Assembly (NCBI RefSeq): GCF_014198245.1
Contig: NZ_JACIHE010000013.1
Span: 62,001 to 126,000, forward strand
Source: Bradyrhizobium sp. cir1
Lineage (GTDB): Bacteria > Pseudomonadota > Alphaproteobacteria > Rhizobiales > Xanthobacteraceae
Reading direction: 5' to 3'
Length of the DNA stretch: 64,000 nt
Part shown: one piece after another, positions 32,758 through 43,659 of the stretch
Layout: every line of letters begins with the position of its first letter
How positions within the stretch are numbered: the first letter of the stretch is position 1
Position numbers and translations under genes: made by a program
The notes under the pieces: generated by a model
Seen by the model: the letters and a program-made list of their open reading frames with translations, nothing else
The model's database searches: none
Told to the model about the DNA's origin: nothing

Positions 32758-33834
32758 TCACCTGCCGACGCTGACCCACTCCTGCGCCTTCTTCCGCCAT
32801 TCCCCGTCGAAGCGGGCGGGGAGGTCTTTGGCTCCGTCCCGTGAGAGGAGTTCGCCGATGGCGGATGTCCGGACCTCGTCGATCTCGGGAATGTCGGTGT
32901 AGCCGAGGTTGGCGAGCCGCTTGCCGAAAGGCGGATGCGTCGAATCCGGATCGTCCTTACGATCCAGACCCGCGACGGCGGCAACGGTCATCGGCTCGTG
33001 CGCCCTGATGTCCTCAAGCTGCTTGATGATCCGCTCGAGGGGCGGGCGGGGCGCATTGATTGCGCCCAGAATCTCTTTCTCCAGAGGCGCGAACACGAGA
33101 TCGGTAAGACGTGTTCCGCAGGCTTCCGTAATGACCAGGGCGCGCGCCATCTCGGCCCGCCCGACTTGCTCGGCTGCACCGAGATCGGCGCCAAGCTCGT
33201 TCTCCCGCTTTAACGCGCGATATTCCCTATCGAGCCATTCGAGCATGGAATGGAGGAGGGCCAGGGCAATGCGCCCGGTTATCGTTCGATCTGGATCGGC
33301 GTAGAAAAGCATGTTCTCCGAAGCGGCGATGAAGTCCCGAAGGTTCGCGCCTCCCGAAGTGTGTCGAAGCTGCGCATGCGCGACCTCATGGGCGATGATG
33401 GCACGAATCGCACGCTCGTCGAGAATGATCAGAAGTGGCAGGCCAATGGTCATTGTAACGTGTGGCCTGAACAGTCCGGCGTATCGGCTCACTTCCTCGA
33501 TCGAGGCATTGAAATCGGTGTCGATCAGCAGGGTACGCCGTGATCGCACGAAGCTGGGATCGAGTTCTTTCCACATTGTCCAAAGACCCGGGGCGATCTC
33601 CTCGTTCGCCTCGAAACTCTGATGCTTTCGCGAAGGCAGGAGCAGGAGGCCAATCATGAGCGCTGCCGCTACCGTGAATATGGAGAACACAAGTGGCACC
33701 GTGGCCAGTGCCGTGATCGTGTACCGATCCATGATCATCAGCCAGATGGCGAGGATCGCACAGGCCAGTGCCACTACCGGGAGAACTGCGTAGCGACCGA
33801 GCCGCAGGATGATATTCAGAACGGCGCGTCTCAT
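32758..33834 (-). CDS. M48-family membrane metallopeptidase
   Basis: The 358-residue protein has two N-terminal membrane helices (about residues 10-35 and 43-66) and an M48 peptidase domain. The zinc site is IIAHEVAHAQLRH (His149, Glu150, His153), with the third ligand in KRENELGADLGAAE downstream. A C-terminal domain (about 270-340) contains STHPPFGKRLANLGY, the usual M48 ending where HPP lies near the active site. Relatives (HtpX, Ste24-like) cleave membrane or membrane-associated proteins. I chose ATG 33834 with GGGGCG nearby; the frame extends to a TTG at 33879. It converges with the dehydrogenase gene. No regulator is adjacent. Confidence 0.9.
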   Translation of the reverse strand: MRRAVLNIILRLGRYAVLPVVALACAILAIWLMIMDRYTITALATVPLVFSIFTVAAALMIGLLLLPSRKHQSFEANEEIAPGLWTMWKELDPSFVRSRRTLLIDTDFNASIEEVSRYAGLFRPHVTMTIGLPLLIILDERAIRAIIAHEVAHAQLRHTSGGANLRDFIAASENMLFYADPDRTITGRIALALLHSMLEWLDREYRALKRENELGADLGAAEQVGRAEMARALVITEACGTRLTDLVFAPLEKEILGAINAPRPPLERIIKQLEDIRAHEPMTVAAVAGLDRKDDPDSTHPPFGKRLANLGYTDIPEIDEVRTSAIGELLSRDGAKDLPARFDGEWRKKAQEWVSVGR

Positions 33835-34014
33835 CCACGCCCCGTGGGAAGCGCGGCGACGGCAAGCCCCACCAGACAACCGCGCATTGACGTTGCCGAT
33901 CTAAGATTGTGCTTGCGGCATCATTGTCGGGGATGGTGCCCGAAGTCAACCGCCATACCAGTTTGAACGATCGGCAGAACGTGCCGCCGCTATCCGAAGC
34001 AATGTGCGGTCTAA

Positions 34015-35037
34015 TCACCGCCACCCCAGCGCCGGCGCAACATGCGTCAGGATCGCTTCGATTGCATGCGCGCAATAATCGACGCCGAGCTGGTTCGGAA
34101 TCGTCAGCAGCAGCGTATCCGCTTCCGCAATCGCCTCGTCCTGCCGCAGCTGCTCGACCAGCACATCCGGCTCCGCGGCATAACTCCGTCCGAAGATCGC
34201 GCGCGTGCGCGGGTCGATGAAGCCGATCTGGTCCTCGCCTCCGCGCTCCCCGCCGAAATAGGCGCGGTCGCGATCGTCCATCAGCGCGAAGATGCTGCGG
34301 CTGACGGACACGCGGGGCTCGCGGCTGTGGCCGGCTTCCTTCCACGCCGCGCGATAGGCACGAATCTGCGCGGCCTGCTGCACGTGAAAAGCTTCGCCGG
34401 TCTCGTCGCTCTTCAGCGTCGAGCTCTGCAGGTTCATGCCGAGCTTGGCCGCCCATACCGCGGTGGCGTTCGAACCGGCGCCCCACCAGATCCGCTCGCG
34501 CAGCCCCTGCGCATGCGGCTCGATGCGCAGGAGGCCCGGCGGATTGGGAAACATCGGCTGCGGATTGGGCTCGGCAAATCCTTCGCCGCGCAAGAGGTCG
34601 AGGAAGACCTCGGCATGGCGCCGGCCCATGTCGGCATCGCTCGCGCCCTCGGCCGGCCGATAGCCGAAATAGCGCCAGCCGTCGATCACCTGCTCGGGCG
34701 AGCCGCGGCTGATGCCGAGCTGCAGCCTGCCGCCGGCGATGAGGTCGGCGCTGCCGGCGTCCTCCGCCATGTAGAGCGGGTTCTCGTAGCGCATGTCGAT
34801 CACGGCCGTGCCGATCTCGATCCTACTTGTCTTCGCGCCGACGGCCGCAAGCAGCGGGAAGGGTGAAGCGAGCTGGCGGGCGAAATGATGCACGCGGAAA
34901 TAGGCACCGTCGGCGCCGAGCTGTTCCGCCGCAACCGCAAGCTCGATCGATTGCAGCAGCGTGTCGCTGGCAGAGCGGGTCTGCGATTGCGGCGAGGGCG
35001 TCCAGTGCCCGAAGGAGAGGAATCCGATTTTTTTCAT
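34015..35037 (-). CDS. LLM-class flavin-dependent oxidoreductase (luciferase-like)
   Basis: The 340-residue TIM-barrel protein is of the bacterial luciferase-like monooxygenase superfamily. It begins MKKIGFLSFGHWTPSPQSQTRSA and has LGADGAYFRVHHFARQLASPFPLLAAVGAKTSRIEIGTAVIDMRYENPLYMAEDAG, then GGRLQLGISRGSPEQVIDGW, all classic for this family, which uses reduced FMN and often oxygen. An internal segment of about 100 residues (LRIEPHAQGLRERIWWGAGSNATAVWAAKLGMNL) also fits. ATG 35037 is preferred over the earlier frame start at 35112. Upstream lies a palindromic repeat; no flavin reductase is next to it. The substrate is not predictable. Confidence 0.9.
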   Translation of the reverse strand: MKKIGFLSFGHWTPSPQSQTRSASDTLLQSIELAVAAEQLGADGAYFRVHHFARQLASPFPLLAAVGAKTSRIEIGTAVIDMRYENPLYMAEDAGSADLIAGGRLQLGISRGSPEQVIDGWRYFGYRPAEGASDADMGRRHAEVFLDLLRGEGFAEPNPQPMFPNPPGLLRIEPHAQGLRERIWWGAGSNATAVWAAKLGMNLQSSTLKSDETGEAFHVQQAAQIRAYRAAWKEAGHSREPRVSVSRSIFALMDDRDRAYFGGERGGEDQIGFIDPRTRAIFGRSYAAEPDVLVEQLRQDEAIAEADTLLLTIPNQLGVDYCAHAIEAILTHVAPALGWR

Positions 35038-35172
35038 GGAGGCAACATATGGATGATCGGAACAGTTTGCGAGACGTCGACTTGAGGAAAGATGGTAACA
35101 CGGGGCATGCACCCGTAAGCGTCCCCCAGTAGGGCTATTGCATATGGCATTTTGCGCGACCTGAGCGCGCGC

Positions 35173-35305
35173 CTCGTCCTTCGAGACGACCGCTTCGCGG
35201 TCTCCTCAGGATGAGGCTAAGTGGCATCAGTGCTCGTTGAAACTACCGCCGCGCAATCGGTCCTCATCCTGAGGGCCCGCCTACGGCGGGCATCTCGAAG
35301 GATGG
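35173..35305. repeat. Palindromic intergenic repeat, family D copy 1
   Basis: Left part CGTCCTTCGAGACGACCG with CGCTTCGCGGTCTCCTCAGG and right part CCTCATCCTGAGGGCCCGCC with CTCGAAGGATG form an inverted pair around a short unrelated loop. It resembles the element at 51934-52064 in its CTTCGAGG/CCTCAGGATGA units. It occupies most of the 409-bp gap between the luciferase-like gene and the next gene; I see no gene in the rest. Confidence 0.8.
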
Positions 35306-35446
35306 CCACGAGGAAATGGCTCCCATATGCGATAGCCCCCCGGGGAAAGCAGATGAGGTACGAGTTTGGACTGCTGGTGCTTCTGCCTTACAGCGGACCA
35401 CGAACTCAGATCATTCGACTTCGATCTGCCACGCCGGGAAGCCTCC

Positions 35447-35914
35447 TCAGATGTCGCAACCGGTCAAATTCAATGCCTTGCGCAAGCCTCCAAACGCCTT
35501 GAGCCGACAGGGCTCGGCATCGCTTGCGGCCTTCGAGCGCTGGAAGTCCGCGGTTCGCTTGACAGCAATTGCCTTCGGCTTCGGCTTGGGACGTTCAGCG
35601 GTCGCGATCTTTTTCGGATTGTGCCGAAGACGGACGACCGGCTCCGGCTTGGGCGAGCCGATATGGGGGTCTTCCGGCGGAGCAACGCGGTCTTCGGCCA
35701 CGGCTGTCCGTGTCGGCATAGCGCTGCTCACAGCGGCAACGTCGAGGCGATCAGCCTTCGCCAAAGCGTCGTGTGAAGCAGAAATGCCTGCGTCTTGCGC
35801 GGCAAGCGGCTGCACGATTGCGGCTGCGCGACGCGGTGGCGCTCTCAGCTCCATTGCTGACAGGATTCCTGCACTCAGCAGGATGAGGAGGCCCAACAAC
35901 GCCATTCTCAGCAT
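35447..35914 (-). CDS. Small membrane-anchored or exported hypothetical protein
   Basis: The 155-residue protein has one N-terminal hydrophobic helix (MLRMALLGLLILLSAGILSA) that could be a signal anchor or signal peptide. The rest is Ala/Pro/Lys-rich and probably disordered (GSPKPEPVVRLRHNPKKIA, AERPKPKPKAIAVKR), with two Cys near the end (SDAEPCRLKAF, LNLTGCDI). There is no enzyme motif. It lies alone between a repeat and the large histidine kinase, on the same strand as the latter and 229 bases beyond its stop. Function unknown; I accept it as a gene because the hydrophobic start and the Cys-bearing tail look purposeful. Confidence 0.6.
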   Translation of the reverse strand: MLRMALLGLLILLSAGILSAMELRAPPRRAAAIVQPLAAQDAGISASHDALAKADRLDVAAVSSAMPTRTAVAEDRVAPPEDPHIGSPKPEPVVRLRHNPKKIATAERPKPKPKAIAVKRTADFQRSKAASDAEPCRLKAFGGLRKALNLTGCDI

Positions 35915-36143
35915 ATGCGCCTCTGACCCAAGCTCGTGTCGCTGAAAATTCTCCGCGCCAATGGGGCAACTTGTCGACGGCTGCTGGCCCCACGAGGAAT
36001 CATTTGCCGACAGGGTTAACGTCGGTGATGCCTAGCACGTGCCGAGGATGCCGCCGCTCACGTCGGTTTCCGTGAGCCCCGAGCCGGAGCGCCACGAGAG
36101 CGATCGTCATGTCTGCTGTTTGAGGGAAGCCGGACACCGCCGT

Positions 36144-38552
36144 TTATCCAGCCACCGGGCGTCTACGTCGTGGCAGTCGCACCGTGAACTCGGTGAAGTC
36201 GCCGACTTCGCTGTCGACTGTGATAATGCCGCCGTGCTGTTGCGTTACGATCTCGTAGCTGATCGATAGCCCGAGCCCGGTGCCTTCGCCGGTCGGCTTG
36301 GTCGTGAAGAAAGGCTGGAACAGTTTCTCCCTGTTTTCCGTCGGAATGCCGATACCATTGTCGCGCACCCGCACCTCGACGCTGTCGCCAAACTCGCGGG
36401 TCGTGACCTTCAGTGCCGGACGATAAGTGCCGTCGCCTTCACGACTGCGCTTATTAGCGGCATAGAGGCCGTTGCCGATGAGGTTCAGGAGCACGCGCGT
36501 CATCTCCTGCGGCACGATGTCAACCAGTGCGAGATCATGATCGAGGTCGCGCTCCAATGTGATCTCGAAGCTCTGATCCTGCGAACGGGCACCGTGATAG
36601 GCGAGGTTCAGGGCCTCCTCGACGAGCGCGTTTAGATCGGTGGCTTGCCAGTCCTCGCTGCCGCCTCGCGAATGCTGCAGCATGCTTCGAACGATGCCGT
36701 CAGCGCGGCGACCGTGCTCGACGATTTTCTCCAGATTTCCGGTCAGCATGCCGATCGTTTCGACAATTTCGGCACGTCTTCCGGGATCGAGAGTGTCGAC
36801 CGCATTCGCCGCTGAGTCCTTCAGCTCGTCCAACAATTCGACCGAGAGGTTGGCAAAGTTGTTGACGAAATTGAGCGGGTTCTTGATCTCGTGCGCAATG
36901 CCAGCAGTGACCTGACCGAGCGCTGCCATCTTCTGTGCGTGGACGAGGCTCGCCTGCGCGATCTGCAACTCGCGCAACGCCGTTTCGGCTGTATCTCGCG
37001 AGATACGAATGGCTTCTTCGGCGCGCTTGCGCTCCGTAATATCTGCATAAATGAGCACAAAGCCGCCACCTGGGACCGGATTGCGACGTACCTCAAGGAT
37101 GCGGCCGTCGGGCCTCGTGCGCTCGTAGCGCATCTCCAGCCCGGTGTCGTCGACCGTGCGGCCGAGTTGCGCTTCGAGATCGGCCGAGACGAACTCGCCC
37201 CGATCAGCGAGATAGCGGAAAAGCTCGGCCAAACTCGGCCGCTTGGCGAGGAAGGACTCCGGGAGCTCAATCAACTCCTGGAAATTACGGTTCCAGGCAG
37301 TAAGTCGCCCCGCAGCGTCGAACATGACCACCCCGTCGCCCATATTATCGAAGGTGACGCGAAGCTCGGCCTGACGGTCGCGCAACTCGTCGAACAGCCG
37401 TGTGTTCTCGATCGCGATCACCGCCTGATCGGCAAAGCTGGTGGCGAGCTCGATTTCCTTGCTCGTAAAAGGCTCGACGTGCGTCCGGGCGATGCTGTAT
37501 ACCCCTATCAGCGTATCCTCGCGAAGCAAGGGAATGCCGAGCGTCGTGCGGTAGCCGGCGATCTCCTGCCCCTCACTGAGAGTGTATTCCGGATCCTGCA
37601 AGACGTCGGGGATGAGCACGGCTCGACGCTCCAACGCCGCGCGACCAGATGTCGCGCCGCGGCCAGGCGTGAACGGGTTCGTCTCGAAGAATTCTCTTGC
37701 TTCCGCCGAAAGCCCCCAAGCCGCGATCAGGTGCCACAAGTCATGGCGCAGGTGGAACATATAGACCTGGTCTGCCCGGCAGAGGCGCGCCACCGTCTCC
37801 ACCAGCGTGTCGAGCACCGTCTCGAGTTCGACGTTGGAGCGGCTGATGATCTTGAGCACGTCTGCGGTGGCGGTCTGCTGCTGCAGCGATTCTCGCAATT
37901 CCTTGAGCAACCGTGCATTCTCGATGGCGATCACCGCTTGCTTCGCGAAGTTGCTGAGCAGTTCGATCTGCTTCTCGTCGAACAGCCGGACCTCCTGCCG
38001 ATAGACGGTGATCACGCCGATCAACTCATCATCCCGTAGCATCGGCACGACAAGAACCGTCCGGGCCCCGCCAAGCTCGGCCAACTCGACGGTGGACTGG
38101 CTGCGTTCGAGATACCCGGGAGTGGTTTTCAGATCGGCGACGTGAACCACCTGCTTGCTGCGGATCGCGCGCGCCAGTGTGCTTTGCGGATGCGGGCGAG
38201 AGACCTTGTTGGTTCGCGCTGTGGCAAGTGCGGGTGGGGCATTGTAGAGCGCGGCCTGGCGCACCAACCCGTCTTCGACGAGATTCATCGACCCGAACTC
38301 CGCCCCGCACACGCGCGTCGCATTCTCGAGCATCTTGTCGAATATGGGAGCCAGATCGCCGGGCGAGGAACTGATGATTTCCAGCACTTCGGATGTTGCG
38401 CTCTGTTGCTCCCTTGCCTCCTTCAGCTCGCGGGTCAGAGTGCTTACCTGATTTTGCAGATCGGCAATGGATGGGGTTGCAATCGTGAGAGCCTTGGGCC
38501 TCTTCGCGCGCCGACTCTTAGCCGGTTGCTCGCTTGTGTCACGTTGTCGCAT
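36144..38552 (-). CDS. Cytoplasmic GAF-GAF-PAS sensor histidine kinase
   Basis: The 802-residue kinase has no membrane helices. After a coiled coil (DLQNQVSTLTRELKEAREQQ) come a first GAF domain (residues about 55-205, VCGAEFGSMNLVEDGLVRQAA), a second GAF (about 235-390, LCRADQVYMFHLRHDLWHLIAAWGL), a PAS (about 405-515, FDNMGDGVVMFDAAGRLTAWNRNF), then HisKA with phosphoacceptor in GIAHEIKNPLNFVNN and HATPase_c with LLNLIGNG, VRDNGIGIP and EGTGLGLSISYEI. The start ATG 38552 follows GAGGGAG. Domain order and the H-box match the large soluble kinases common in rhizobia that respond to small ligands or redox. No response regulator is next to it. The cue is unknown. Confidence 0.93.
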   Translation of the reverse strand: MRQRDTSEQPAKSRRAKRPKALTIATPSIADLQNQVSTLTRELKEAREQQSATSEVLEIISSSPGDLAPIFDKMLENATRVCGAEFGSMNLVEDGLVRQAALYNAPPALATARTNKVSRPHPQSTLARAIRSKQVVHVADLKTTPGYLERSQSTVELAELGGARTVLVVPMLRDDELIGVITVYRQEVRLFDEKQIELLSNFAKQAVIAIENARLLKELRESLQQQTATADVLKIISRSNVELETVLDTLVETVARLCRADQVYMFHLRHDLWHLIAAWGLSAEAREFFETNPFTPGRGATSGRAALERRAVLIPDVLQDPEYTLSEGQEIAGYRTTLGIPLLREDTLIGVYSIARTHVEPFTSKEIELATSFADQAVIAIENTRLFDELRDRQAELRVTFDNMGDGVVMFDAAGRLTAWNRNFQELIELPESFLAKRPSLAELFRYLADRGEFVSADLEAQLGRTVDDTGLEMRYERTRPDGRILEVRRNPVPGGGFVLIYADITERKRAEEAIRISRDTAETALRELQIAQASLVHAQKMAALGQVTAGIAHEIKNPLNFVNNFANLSVELLDELKDSAANAVDTLDPGRRAEIVETIGMLTGNLEKIVEHGRRADGIVRSMLQHSRGGSEDWQATDLNALVEEALNLAYHGARSQDQSFEITLERDLDHDLALVDIVPQEMTRVLLNLIGNGLYAANKRSREGDGTYRPALKVTTREFGDSVEVRVRDNGIGIPTENREKLFQPFFTTKPTGEGTGLGLSISYEIVTQQHGGIITVDSEVGDFTEFTVRLPRRRRPVAG

Positions 38553-38770
38553 TTCGCTCCCTCGGCCGGGTCACGACAAGGCGCAAGCTTATCCACATCC
38601 TGAGTTTCGTGCCATGGCAGGATTTCGGCTCAGCGTCACAGGCTACCCTCGGTAGCCAGCATCACCTCAGTCGGTTCACCTCTCGGAAGCGGCCATTGCG
38701 GCGCTCCCGGTAGAGGTGAGCCACGGGCACACAAGCGGACATCTCGGTGTCAGCGACAGACCATTAGTTC

Positions 38771-38904
38771 GGATGGGTAGAGCCCTTGCGAAACCCATCA
38801 ATCCATCCGCGATTGCGAAGCTCGATGGGCAGCGCGTAAGTGAACCCCATCAACCCTCCGCCGATGACGAAGCATGATGGGTTTCGCAAGGGCTCTACCC
38901 ATCC
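38771..38904. repeat. Palindromic repeat with perfect 30-bp terminal arms
   Basis: Bases 38771-38800 (starting GGATGGGTAGAGCCCTTGCG) are exactly the reverse complement of 38875-38904, 30 of 30 positions. The 74-bp interior is partly self-complementary (AACCCATCA / GATGGGCAG-like units). It resembles a dispersed GGATGGGTAGAGC element I recall from Bradyrhizobium intergenic DNA. Its right end abuts the phosphatase remnant at 38904-39090. Confidence 0.92.
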
Positions 38905-39090
38905 TACGGGCTGTCCTGCAGCCCATTGGCCCCGGGGAAATGGCCATACAGATTATCGAAGCTACGGTTCTCCAAGTAGATGACTACAATATGCTCGATC
39001 CGCTCCGGCCCCCGGGTCTGCCGCCCACGCCCATTGGTCTACCGCCGCCAGTAACGCAAGACCCAGCATCGGACTAATGGTTGATTTCAT
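38904..39090 (-). pseudogene. Remnant of a secreted acid phosphatase / phospholipase C-type phosphoesterase
   Basis: A perfect ribosome-binding site (AAGGAGG, seven bases upstream) precedes ATG 39090 and a signal peptide (MKSTISPMLGLALLAA, then AWAADPG). One frame ends after 42 codons at 38962. Reading one base over, the same DNA continues the family's conserved opening: ERIEHIVVIYLENRSFDN, LYGHFPGANGLQDSP, then a stop at 38904-38906. IEHIVVIYxENRSFDxLYGxFPGA is the N-terminal metal/active-site motif of the phosphoesterase (AcpA/PLC) family. So the gene carries a frameshift after the signal peptide and is cut off at the palindromic repeat. At least several hundred C-terminal residues are missing and I do not find them beyond the repeat. 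Confidence 0.8.
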
Positions 39091-39200
39091 GTGCGGGCCT
39101 CCTTTTTTCAAGAGATTGGCAAAGTCACGCAAGCGAAGGCACGACGAGTGCACACCCCGTTCGCGGCTGTGAGCGCTAGGATTGCGTGTATCCTTCTTGC

Positions 39201-40343
39201 TCAGGCAGCGAAGATGAAGCGTGTGCCCGTGTAGGAACGCAGGAGCTTGTTCGGCATCTCGGCTTTTGCAATTTCGTAGAACGGCTCACCGGTGCAGTGC
39301 AGTGGAATGACGTAGTCGATGTCGATAGCCTTCAGCGCTGTGATCGTGTCGCGCACATAATCCTCCTTGTAGGGCGCGAGGTGGAACCCGCCGATCACCG
39401 CATGAACCTTGCTGATACCCGAAGCCGCTTGGGCTTGTTTGATTGCGTTGATTACCCCGCGATGGCTGCAAGACGTCAACACGATCAACCCGCGGCCTTT
39501 TAGATTGAATGCGGTGGCGATCTCGTGCCGGAACTGGTCCGGGACGACAGTCTTCGTCCGTTCGTCCTCCGGAAGCTTGTCGGCATAGCATCCAATGCCG
39601 TGGTCCACGCCGATCTTCATGGCGCTGGGGGACAGCAGCTTCTCAAAGCTCGTTTGGCCGATGTGCCCCGTGGTGAAGCCGTGATCGGCGACCAGTGCCG
39701 GCCCTTCTGCATAGGTCACCGCAACATTGGCGCCTTCCAGTGCCTTGCGATCCAAGGCTCCGAAGTCGCCGCGCACCGGCGGAGCCGTCCATTCGCGGGA
39801 GCAGAATGCGTCCTCGCCGCCGATGTAAATCGGTAGCTTGGCTTTGAGCTTGCCGTTGTTTTGTTTTAGGAAGCCGGCGAGACCACCAAAATGATCGTAG
39901 TGACCGTGGCTCAAGACAAGAGCGTCAAGCGCGGCCGGGTCGACGCCTACGAGATTGGCGTTGTTGACCAGCGCGTCCGGCGTGAAACCGAAATCGACCA
40001 GGACATGTCGTGTTTCGGCGCCGCGCTGCGACTCGACGTGCATCGACAGTCCAAACTCACTAATCAACGTTTTGCCCGGCGGCTTGCCACCGCCGATGCC
40101 CCAGCCGAAGTGTTCAATCTCAACATCGGAAACCTTCCGGCTCGGCGCGACAGCGAATTGGTAGCTGTCGATGACCACGCGTACTGCCACACGATCGATC
40201 TCCGGAACCTTACCGGCCACCGTTTCTGCGCGTACCGGCTTCCTGCTACCGATCAGCGTCGCCACGACGGCGCTAAACAAGGCAGCACCGCCGCCGCATA
40301 CCACATCGCGTCGATGAATTGCGTTGCACTGGCAAATGAACAT
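39201..40343 (-). CDS. Exported MBL-fold metallohydrolase
   Basis: The 380-residue protein has an N-terminal export signal with a paired-arginine motif (AIHRRDVVCGGGAALFSAVVATLIG), possibly Tat-dependent. The metallo-beta-lactamase domain has the HxHxDH signature as SHGHYDHFGG (His146, His148, Asp150, His151), earlier ligand-proximal strands VLVDFGFTPD, and later FTTGHIG and VLTSCSHRGVINAI, with a final PLHCTGEP histidine. This set (VLSHGHxDHxGG plus TSCSHRGxxN) belongs to the subgroup around 7,8-dihydropterin-6-methyl-4-(ribosyl)aminobenzene 5'-phosphate synthase-like hydrolases. ATG 40343 follows GGGAGGA. The substrate is not known; an exported location is inferred from the signal. Confidence 0.88.
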   Translation of the reverse strand: MFICQCNAIHRRDVVCGGGAALFSAVVATLIGSRKPVRAETVAGKVPEIDRVAVRVVIDSYQFAVAPSRKVSDVEIEHFGWGIGGGKPPGKTLISEFGLSMHVESQRGAETRHVLVDFGFTPDALVNNANLVGVDPAALDALVLSHGHYDHFGGLAGFLKQNNGKLKAKLPIYIGGEDAFCSREWTAPPVRGDFGALDRKALEGANVAVTYAEGPALVADHGFTTGHIGQTSFEKLLSPSAMKIGVDHGIGCYADKLPEDERTKTVVPDQFRHEIATAFNLKGRGLIVLTSCSHRGVINAIKQAQAASGISKVHAVIGGFHLAPYKEDYVRDTITALKAIDIDYVIPLHCTGEPFYEIAKAEMPNKLLRSYTGTRFIFAA

Positions 40344-40912
40344 GATCCAATCCTCCCTTTACGTGGCCTTTGCTGCCGCAAGGCATCACGCGGAAACGCA
40401 CTCCAGGGCGGAGGCGTTGGGGTGCCGAACACACCAGCGTCTGGCAGCCCGCACACCGAGGATTAGACGCATCCTAACCCGCGCGGGATAGCGTGGCGAG
40501 TCGCATTGGTCTGGATTGGGTCGCAAGCCGCCTATCCCGTTCAAGACGGCTGATTTTCACTTTGCCTTGGCAACCCGGCGTCAATGCGCACGGCGAGTCG
40601 AGGTAGGAAGCTTTGAGCGCCGTGCGGGCCGAGCAAAGCTCGCGCTATCCTGGTGCTCCGATGCTGCCATCCTGCCCCTGTTTTGCCCGACGGTGCAACA
40701 GTTTCGTAAAATCAGCAAAATGCGCAGCGGTCTTTCGAAAAGATCATGCTCAATGAGCGAGTTAGGGCGCGGTGACGATCCATTCCGGCTCGTCGCGCTT
40801 TAAGCCGTTGATTTCACTGCCCCCGGCTACTGTGCATGGGGTTGTTTTCGCACTTTGTGTTTTGGAAGGTGCGAAAGCGCCACGCAGCCGGACCTGATCC
40901 GGCTCTCGCCCG
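40344..40912. other. 569-bp intergenic stretch without a recognised gene
   Basis: Open frames here (for example 40516-40803) have no homology I recognise and no good ribosome-binding site. Two pieces, around 40676-40700 (CTGTTTTGCCCGACGG) and 40826-40850 (GCTACTGTGCATGGGGTTG), resemble dispersed Bradyrhizobium intergenic sequences I recall. The left end holds the promoter of the MBL-fold gene. Nothing else can be supported. Confidence 0.5.
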
Positions 40913-42934
<2,022 letters not shown>

Positions 42935-43122
42935 GGCGCCTACGCATAGGACCCCACGCCCGCGAATACAACCGGCCGCTATGCCGCGTTGGCCGATTAA
43001 GGTTCCCCGGTGGCGCATAATTCAGCAGCGCCGCGCGGCGGCCCGGCTCGGCTCTGTGACACCGTCCACATACCGGCCGGCCGCGCCGCGTCATCCTGCT
43101 CCTGGTTTCAAGGGAGAGGTCC

Positions 43123-43308
43123 ATGTTTCTGATCGACGCGTTGCTGGTCCTGGCGATGTTGTTCTTCCTGTTTCTGCCGGTCACCGATCACAGGACGGTG
43201 CACATGAGGCTCTGCACGTTCTTCGCGTTGCTGGCTGTGTTCGTGGTCTCGATCACACACACACCTGTTGCGCCGGTGCAACTTGCAGGCATCGTCCTGA
43301 CGCATTGA
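43123..43308 (+). CDS. Small two-helix membrane protein
   Basis: This 61-residue protein has a strong ribosome-binding site (GGGAGAGG just before ATG 43123) and two hydrophobic helices (residues about 3-20, IDALLVLAMLFFLFLPV, and 30-45, LCTFFALLAVFVVSI), with the short loop TDHRTVHMR between. No motif is recognisable. The codon use matches its neighbours. It lies between the divergent ygiQ-type gene and the 54-residue gene, and may be a small membrane regulator or simply a membrane microprotein. Confidence 0.6.
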   Translation: MFLIDALLVLAMLFFLFLPVTDHRTVHMRLCTFFALLAVFVVSITHTPVAPVQLAGIVLTH

Positions 43309-43488
43309 GTGTCGCAATCATCACATCTGCCGGCATTGTGGTTCACTCGCAGGAACCAACCGCCTTCGCAAACATTCTGACCCCGGCACCCGCGCGAGCT
43401 CCGCTCGCGCGCACCTCAACAATCCCGGCGCCAGCGCCGCTGGCCGGATTTTCTGCCCCGATGCTCGCTTCGGGGCGATGGGGGACTT

Positions 43489-43653
43489 GTGAGCACGGTC
43501 ATAGAGAACTTGCTGGCGCGAAAGCAGAAGCTCGTGGAGGAACTCGAGAAGGCGCAGGTCGTCGAGGATCGCGACAGGCTCGAGCATCAGCTCGAGCAGA
43601 TCAACACCGCGCTGGACTTCCTGGACAGGCCGGGATCGAGGGACGGGCAGTAG
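43489..43653 (+). CDS. 54-residue helical coiled-coil microprotein
   Basis: A GTG start at 43489 with GGGGGA just upstream opens a 55-codon frame to TAG 43651-43653. The product is almost all charged helix: STVIENLLARKQKLVEELE, then KAQVVEDRDRLEHQLEQINTALDF, with heptad-spaced Leu/Ile/Val, so a short coiled coil is likely. It lies immediately before the convergent FCD regulator. The frame is too short for most gene finders; the ribosome-binding site and regular heptads support it. Function unknown, perhaps dimerising with another small helical protein. Confidence 0.55.
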   Translation: MSTVIENLLARKQKLVEELEKAQVVEDRDRLEHQLEQINTALDFLDRPGSRDGQ

Positions 43654-43659
43654 CCGCGC

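Noticed and set aside
38874..39077. Plus-strand 67-codon frame over the repeat and phosphatase remnant
   Set aside because: Its translation is Pro-rich and derives from the repeat; the minus strand explains the sequence as a broken phosphoesterase gene.
40516..40803. 95-codon plus-strand frame in the ygiQ-MBL gap
   Set aside because: There is no ribosome-binding site, no recognisable domain and the region resembles dispersed intergenic DNA.
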